In this document: one piece after another, positions 6,229 to 9,845 of the stretch
How the letters are laid out: each line of letters opens with the position of its first letter
How positions within the stretch are numbered: the first letter of the stretch is position 1
Source of the DNA: Actinomycetota bacterium
GTDB lineage: Bacteria; Actinomycetota; Thermoleophilia; Gaiellales; Gaiellaceae
DNA length: 9,845 bases
Direction: 5' to 3'
NCBI GenBank assembly: GCA_013695295.1
Contig: JACDAS010000096.1
Span: 1 to 9,845, forward strand
Notes under the pieces: model-generated
Database searches by the model: none
The model's input: only the letters and a program-made list of their open reading frames with translations
Told to the model about the DNA's origin: nothing
Made by a program: the position numbers and the translations under genes

Positions 6229-6248
6229 GCGGCCCTGTGGGAGGCCGC
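6229..6248 (-). terminator. Weak hairpin after dprA
   Basis: GCGGCC and GGCCGC flank an 8-base loop 26 bases past the dprA stop. There is no T-run. It may be a weak terminator separating dprA from the FAD oxidase gene, but a 6-bp GC stem is common by chance at this base composition. Confidence 0.25.
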
Positions 6249-6274
6249 GAAGAACGGAGCTGCCCGCCAGAGGG

Positions 6275-7141
6275 CTACGGAGCCGCTGCACGGTAGATCC
6301 CCGCCTCCTCGGTCACGTGCCCGCCGAGCTCCAGCTCGATGAGTGCGCCGCCGAGCGAGCCGGCCTCGAGGCCGGTGGCCCGGATCAGCTCGTCGGCACC
6401 CACGGGGCCCGCCCGAAGCTGCTCGAGCACTGCCGCGGCAGGCCCGGCCACGCGGGCGGGCGGGCGTCGGGGTGACAGGAGCCCGAACACCTCCAGCACG
6501 TCGTCCGAGCGCGTCAGCGGCGTCGCCCCCAGCCGGAGCAGCGCGTTCGTTCCCATCGACAGAGAGGAAGTGATCTCACCCGGAACGACGAAAACCTCCC
6601 TGCCCTCCTCTAGTGCGAAGTCGGCTGTGATCAGGGCACCGCTTCGCTCCCTAGCCTCGACGACGATCGTCGCCGCCGTGAGCCCGGCGATGATCCTGTT
6701 TCGCGCCGGAAACCGCCAGGGTGCAGGCTCTACGCCCGGTTCATACTCCGAGACGATCAGGCCGTCGCAGGCGATGCGGGCCGCCAGTTGCGCGTTGGCC
6801 GCCGGATAGTCGCGATCGATGCCGCAGCCGAGCACCGCAACCGTAGGCGCGCCGGCCTCGAGGGCCCCCCGGTGTGCCTCCGCGTCGACTCCGCGCGCGA
6901 GGCCGCTGACGACGACCAGGCCCGCCGCTGCCAGATCGCGCGCGAGGGATCGCGAGACCGCTCGCCCGTAAGCCGAGCATGCCCTCGCGCCCACGACGGC
7001 CACCGAAGGGCGATCGAGGAGCCCGGGCGGCGCCGATCCCCGGAGATGGAGGCCCGGCGGCGGGTCGAAGATCGCCGCCAGGGCAGCCGGAAACTCGGGC
7101 GAGTCTCGTCCGAGGTAGACGAGCGCAGGCGTCGGGGTCAC
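6275..7141 (-). CDS. dprA: DNA-processing protein DprA (short form without N-terminal SAM domain)
   Basis: This 288-residue protein is DprA/Smf, which binds incoming single-stranded DNA and loads RecA during natural transformation. The Rossmann-like core is complete: VAVVGARACSAYG (47–59), VVSGLARGVDAEAH (77–90), VAVLGCGIDRDYPAAN (101–116), SEYEPG (131–136), FPARNRIIAGL (144–154), VVEARERSGALIT (160–172), EEGREVFVVPGEI (178–190) and MGTNALLRLGA (196–206). The last 55 or so residues resemble the winged-helix C-domain (LEQLRAGPVGADELIRATGL). The N-terminal SAM/HhH domain of longer DprA proteins is missing; the protein begins about 30 residues before the LHLRG strand. GTG at 7141 overlaps the comM stop by 4 bp, so it is translationally coupled to comM and this start is well supported. 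The cellular site is the cytoplasm. Confidence 0.96.
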   Translation of the reverse strand: MTPTPALVYLGRDSPEFPAALAAIFDPPPGLHLRGSAPPGLLDRPSVAVVGARACSAYGRAVSRSLARDLAAAGLVVVSGLARGVDAEAHRGALEAGAPTVAVLGCGIDRDYPAANAQLAARIACDGLIVSEYEPGVEPAPWRFPARNRIIAGLTAATIVVEARERSGALITADFALEEGREVFVVPGEITSSLSMGTNALLRLGATPLTRSDDVLEVFGLLSPRRPPARVAGPAAAVLEQLRAGPVGADELIRATGLEAGSLGGALIELELGGHVTEEAGIYRAAAP

Positions 7142-8598
7142 TGCGCACGAAGCTCCGTGGGGGACCGATACGCGAGCGCCTCCGCGACGTGCTCCGCCTC
7201 GACCTGCTCCGACCCGGCCAGCGCAGCGATCGTCCGGGCGACTCGGGCCACCCTCGCTCGACCCCGGCCGGAGAGCGGCAGACGCTCGACCGCCCGCGTG
7301 AGGAGCTCCTCGGCACCGGGCGTCCGCGGGGGTGGCGGCTTGCGGAATCGCTTCCGTGCCGCCAGCACGCGCCGGGCGACCGCCGCGGACGGCTCAGAGG
7401 GCCCGCCGGCGAGCTCCTCGGCTCGCGGTCGCGGGACCTTCACGACGAGGTCGAAGCGGTCGAGTAGCGCTCGCGAGAGCTTGTCGCCGAAGGCGGCCAG
7501 CCGCTGAGGTGAGCACGAGCACTCCGCCGCCGGGTCGCCCCGGGCTCCACAGGGGCACATGTTCATCGTGGCCACCAGCTGGAACGCCGACGGGAAGATC
7601 GCGCTTCCCTGTGCGCGCGCGATGCAGACGACGCCATCCTCGAGCGGCTGCCGCAGCCCTTCCAGAGCGGCTCGTGCGAATTCGACCAGCTCGTCGAGAA
7701 GCAGCACGCCCCGGTGTGCGAGCGTTACCTCTCCGGGCCGGGGGCCCGGCCCGCCACCGACCATCGCGGCGGTCGAGGCGCCGTGGTGCGGAGCGCGGAA
7801 TGGTGGGCGCGAGAGCAGCGGGCAGTCGGAACGGAGCAGCCCCGCGACCGAATGGATCCGGGTCACCTCGAGCGCCTCCTCGGCTCCGAGGCGGGGCAAG
7901 ATCCCGGGCAGCCGGCGGGCGAGCATCGTCTTCCCCGTGCCGGGCGGGCCCGCAAGCAACAGGTTGTGACCGCCCGCCGCGGCCAGCTCGAGCGCCCGGC
8001 GTGCCCGCTCCTGGCCGCGCACGTCTGCGAGGTCGGCGCAGGGCGGCTCGAACGCGCTGCCGTTGACAGGAATCCACTCCGGAGCGGCCAGCTCTCCCCG
8101 GAGATAGGCGACCGCCTCTGCGAGGTGACGGACGGGCACCGGCTCGATGCCGGCGAGCCCGGCTTCGGGCGCGGACTCGGCGGCACAGAGAAGATGGGTC
8201 AGGCCCGCACGCCGCGCGCCCTCGGCCGCCGCGAGCACGCCTCCCACGGGCCGCAACCGACCGTCCAGCGCGAGCTCGCCCACCGCCGCGTGTCCTGCCA
8301 GCGCTTCCGGCGGAACCTGCCGTGAGGCGGCCAGCACGGCGAGCGCAATCGGGAGATCGAACCCGGAGCCCTCCTTTCGTAGCGCCGCGGGCGCCAGATT
8401 GACCGTCAGTCGAACGCCGGGCCAACGACACTCGGCCGAGGCGATGCCGCTCCGCACACGGTGCTTGGCCTCCTGGCAAGCCCGGTCTGCAAGCCCGACG
8501 ATCGCGAAGCCCGGCACCCCTCGCTGGAGATGCGCCTCGACCTCGACCCTACGGGCATCGAGTCCGACCAGGGCGTGGGTGATGGTGCGCGCAAGCAC
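7138..8598 (-). CDS. comM: YifB/ComM family Mg-chelatase-like AAA+ ATPase
   Basis: This 486-residue protein is the ComM/YifB type. ComM is a hexameric helicase that drives branch migration of transforming DNA. Residues 1–170 form the ChlI-like N-domain (VEVEAHLQRGVPGFAIVGL, 18–36; LRKEGSGFDLPIALAVLA). The AAA+ core follows: DVRGQERARRALELAAAGGH (192–211), Walker A GPPGTGKT (217–224), FRAPHHGAS (267–275), Walker B GVLLLDEL (297–304), sensor-1 region ATMNMCPCG, a CPCG…CSCSP cysteine cluster (C348, C350, C360, C362), and LLDRFDL (378–384). The C-terminus has the LSGRGRARVARVARTIAALA helix (442–461). The usual 'AMNPCPCG' reads ATMNMCPCG. Start is GTG 8598; GGAGGA abuts it with no spacer, and a TACGGT box precedes that. 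It overlaps dprA by 4 bp. Confidence 0.96.
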   Translation of the reverse strand: MLARTITHALVGLDARRVEVEAHLQRGVPGFAIVGLADRACQEAKHRVRSGIASAECRWPGVRLTVNLAPAALRKEGSGFDLPIALAVLAASRQVPPEALAGHAAVGELALDGRLRPVGGVLAAAEGARRAGLTHLLCAAESAPEAGLAGIEPVPVRHLAEAVAYLRGELAAPEWIPVNGSAFEPPCADLADVRGQERARRALELAAAGGHNLLLAGPPGTGKTMLARRLPGILPRLGAEEALEVTRIHSVAGLLRSDCPLLSRPPFRAPHHGASTAAMVGGGPGPRPGEVTLAHRGVLLLDELVEFARAALEGLRQPLEDGVVCIARAQGSAIFPSAFQLVATMNMCPCGARGDPAAECSCSPQRLAAFGDKLSRALLDRFDLVVKVPRPRAEELAGGPSEPSAAVARRVLAARKRFRKPPPPRTPGAEELLTRAVERLPLSGRGRARVARVARTIAALAGSEQVEAEHVAEALAYRSPTELRAQ

Positions 8599-8604
8599 TC
8601 CTCC

Positions 8605-8610
8605 ACCGTA
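8605..8610 (-). promoter_or_regulatory. Candidate -10 box (TACGGT) just before comM
   Basis: On the minus strand TACGGT is followed by GGAGGA and immediately by the GTG of comM. The purine run is too close to serve as a normal Shine-Dalgarno, so a leaderless start is a reasonable reading. No -35 match was seen. Confidence 0.35.
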
Positions 8611-8635
8611 GGTCGCGAGGCGTCACGCGCGTGTG

Positions 8636-8743
8636 CCGGCTTCGAGCCGGAAGTGTGCAGTTCGCCCGGGCAGCTCGGGCGACGAGCACGCACGACGGGC
8701 ACCCCGTCGGCGAGGACAGGGCGCCCGTCGCCCGTGAACTCTA
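8636..8743 (-). other. Hairpin-rich gap upstream of comM with a distal TAGAGT box
   Basis: The 168-bp gap between the small gene (ends 8767) and comM holds a TAGAGT box (8743–8738, minus strand) followed by at least four inverted repeats: GGGCG/CGCCC (8719–8733), GACGGG/CCCGTC (8694–8708), a 7-bp TCGCCCG/CGGGCGA stem (8662–8682) and CCGGC/GCCGG (8636–8650). CGACGGGC at 8693–8700 can pair either with 8703–8708 or with GCCCGTCG at 8723–8730, so alternative folds exist. This could be a terminator for the rnhB operon, an attenuator-type leader of comM, or chance pairing in GC-rich DNA. Confidence 0.35.
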
Positions 8744-8766
8744 GTCCCGTGCGGACGCGGAGGCGC

Positions 8767-8997
8767 TCACGACGCAGGCCGGCCGTACGCATCCACGTCC
8801 TCCGGAGGCTCCGGAAGGTCGAGCTCGACCGCGCTCGACGGACGGGGGCGCCGGGGCGGACCCGCTCCGACGAGCGCAGCCTCTTCGTCCGGCCAGTCCG
8901 GTGGGTGCGGCGGCTGCTCCCGGAAGCCGAGCGCACGCTTGAGGCGCCGCCACAAGCGGCTGCGGAGAGGCTGTCGTCCGGCCCGGCTAGAAGGCAT
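8767..8997 (-). CDS. Small uncharacterised protein between yraN and comM
   Basis: This 76-residue product is not a family I recognise. The ATG at 8997 lies inside the end of yraN (11-bp overlap), the same arrangement as yraN with rnhB, which supports it being real. The N-terminus is strongly basic with a possible amphipathic helix (RSRLWRRLKRALGF, 12–25). The middle is Pro/Trp-rich (PPHPPDWPDEEAALVGAGPP) and the C-terminal 25 residues are acidic and proline-rich (VELDLPEPPEDVDAY). This split of a basic helix and an acidic tail could suit nucleic-acid, membrane or partner binding, which is inference. No membrane segment, cysteine pair or enzyme motif is seen. The related mycobacterial and Streptomyces loci carry a DUF2469 gene near rnhB, but this protein does not resemble it. 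Confidence 0.6.
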   Translation of the reverse strand: MPSSRAGRQPLRSRLWRRLKRALGFREQPPHPPDWPDEEAALVGAGPPRRPRPSSAVELDLPEPPEDVDAYGRPAS

Positions 8998-9331
8998 CTC
9001 GAACCCGTTCGAGGCTCGGCCCGCGCGTGGCGACGAGCTCGAACGAGACGTCGAGCGCTGAGAGCTCGGGCCTGGCAGCGAGCCAGGCTTCCGCGGCCCG
9101 GCGGAGGCGTCGCTGTTTCTCCTCGTCCACCATCTCGAGCGGATCGCCGTACGCGTCGCTTCCCTTCGCCTTCACCTCGCAGAAGACCAGCTTGCGGCCC
9201 CGGCGGACGATCACATCGAGCTCGTTGCCCCCGGCACGGGCATTGACGGCGAGGATCCGGTAGCCACGGAGGCGATAGAACCGGCGTGCCCGACGCTCGG
9301 AGGCGGCGCCGAGCGCCGTGGTGCTAGGCAT
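8987..9331 (-). CDS. yraN: YraN family protein (UPF0102, predicted endonuclease fold)
   Basis: This 114-residue protein has the normal family length (about 110–130). The signature ERRARRFYRLRGYRILAVNAR (12–32) leads into GNELDVIVRRGRKLVFCEVKAK, where the E.D…F.EVK pattern forms the restriction-endonuclease-like metal site. EMVDEEKQRRLRRAAEAWLA and a C-terminal VSFELVATRG strand complete the fold. The biochemical role of YraN is not well established; it is usually found beside rnhB, comM and dprA. I chose the ATG at 9331, which overlaps the rnhB stop by 8 bp and has GAGG about 9 nt upstream, over the in-frame start at 9430, which lies inside rnhB. Confidence 0.93.
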   Translation of the reverse strand: MPSTTALGAASERRARRFYRLRGYRILAVNARAGGNELDVIVRRGRKLVFCEVKAKGSDAYGDPLEMVDEEKQRRLRRAAEAWLAARPELSALDVSFELVATRGPSLERVRDAF

Positions 9332-9845
9332 AGCAGCGCGCCTCGAAGGAGCGCCTGTGGATCTCCGACGGACCCCGCGCCCGCACGACGGCGGCGTGGC
9401 GAGGTGTGATGTAGCCGACGTGGGATGCAAAGCCGAAGGCCGGATACAGCGCAGCCGCCCGCCGCATGTAGCGGTCCCGTGTCACCTTGGCGATCACCGA
9501 CGCGGCCGCGATCGCGGCCGAGCGCTCGTCGCCGTCGACTACGGCGAGATGCGGCGGTGCGCTCGGCCCGAGGCGAAAGCCGTCGACGAGACAGGCCTCC
9601 GCCGGGGGCGAGAGGGCGGCCAGGGCCGCCCGGAGCCCGGCCAGATTCGACCGGTGGAGCCCGTTTCGGTCGATCGCGCCCGGCGAGATCACCTGGACCG
9701 AGATGCGCTCGGCACACCCGACAATTGCTCCGAAGAGCTCTTCCCGCCGTCGCGGAGAAAGCTGCTTCGAGTCGTTGAGGAGCGCTAGTGGGCGAACGCG
9801 ATGGTCGCGGAGGCAGTCGTAGTCGAGCAGGACACCCGCCACGAC
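9324..9845 (-). CDS. rnhB: Ribonuclease HII, 5' end beyond the window
   Basis: 174 codons are visible; the start and the DEAGRG catalytic motif lie past base 9845. RNase HII cuts the RNA strand of RNA–DNA hybrids, including single ribonucleotides in DNA. Visible motifs are LNDSKQLSPRRREELF, IDRNGLHRSNLAGLRAAL (pattern ID..NI..A), LVDGFRLG with a catalytic Asp, GDERSAAIAAASVIAKVTRD with the fourth catalytic Asp, YPAFGFASHVGY and GPSEIHRRSF at the C-terminus. The lysine that usually precedes that GD (KGD) is replaced by Asp (VDGD). The gene is the most upstream visible member of the minus-strand block, and its stop overlaps the yraN start by 8 bp. Confidence 0.95.
   Translation of the reverse strand, partial: VVAGVLLDYDCLRDHRVRPLALLNDSKQLSPRRREELFGAIVGCAERISVQVISPGAIDRNGLHRSNLAGLRAALAALSPPAEACLVDGFRLGPSAPPHLAVVDGDERSAAIAAASVIAKVTRDRYMRRAAALYPAFGFASHVGYITPRHAAVVRARGPSEIHRRSFEARCYA

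Noticed and set aside
8406..8936. 176-codon minus-strand frame spanning the small gene, the gap and the start of comM
   Set aside because: It is Arg/Ser-rich in the overlaps, and only the gap part (GLEFTGDGRPVLADGVPVV) looks protein-like. It conflicts with the well-supported comM start and has no start site of its own in the gap.
8998..9013. 16-bp palindrome (CTCGAAC / GTTCGAG) immediately before the start of the small gene
   Set aside because: It lies within conserved yraN codons and allows only a very tight loop. It is probably coding coincidence rather than a regulatory hairpin.
1..9845. tRNA, rRNA, CRISPR arrays, insertion sequences, phage or defence genes
   Set aside because: No clover-leaf-like segments, regularly spaced direct repeats, transposase motifs or integrase motifs were found on reading both strands.

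Overview
The window is high-GC DNA (roughly 70 % by eye). It is dense with genes, most of which start with GTG and overlap their neighbours by 4 bp. Gene content and order suggest an actinobacterium, most likely class Thermoleophilia (Gaiellales/Solirubrobacterales-like). The main clue is the block rnhB–yraN–(small gene)–comM–dprA, a variant of the actinobacterial rnhB–yraN–comM–dprA order. A second clue is a 'DGAIREYADKV…FLRK' N-terminus resembling Thermoleophilia ferritin-like proteins. The taxonomic call is inference; no rRNA gene is present.

Left edge (1–652, minus strand): the first 38 codons of a probable ferritin-like protein, then a decayed DedA-family membrane protein gene. The DedA gene has lost the middle of the protein and is frameshifted before its last membrane helix.

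Left operon (695–4883, plus strand): a complete three-subunit proton-translocating NAD(P) transhydrogenase (pntA part 1, pntA part 2, pntB), the first two joints overlapping by 4 bp. Nine bases later comes an NAD(P)-dependent ornithine cyclodeaminase/mu-crystallin family enzyme, and then a small VOC (glyoxalase/bleomycin-resistance fold) protein with its own strong ribosome binding site. The transhydrogenase uses the proton gradient to drive hydride transfer from NADH to NADP+. The adjacent dehydrogenase-fold enzyme may draw on that pool.

Middle (4884–5053): the two operons converge. The whole gap is filled by a long imperfect inverted repeat with a perfect 24-bp palindromic centre. It looks like a palindromic mobile or interspersed element, possibly used as a two-way terminator, and is the most unusual structure in the window.

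Right block (5054–9845, minus strand; transcription runs right to left): rnhB (5' end outside the window), yraN, a 76-residue uncharacterised gene, a structured 168-base gap, comM (YifB-type AAA+ ATPase), dprA and a FAD-dependent amine/amino-acid oxidase-like gene. ComM and DprA act on incoming single-stranded DNA in natural transformation (DprA loads RecA; ComM is a branch-migration helicase), and RNase HII and YraN are nucleic-acid enzymes or nuclease-fold proteins, so this is a DNA-processing neighbourhood. The FAD oxidase looks like a separately promoted addition.

Several genes (pntA, comM, FAD oxidase) have a TANNNT -10-like box 6–8 nt before a GTG start and no usable Shine-Dalgarno, which suggests leaderless transcription. 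No tRNA, rRNA, CRISPR array, transposase or phage gene was seen. I found no clearly novel multi-gene system. The candidates worth following are the palindromic element, the small gene before comM, and the structured leader of comM.
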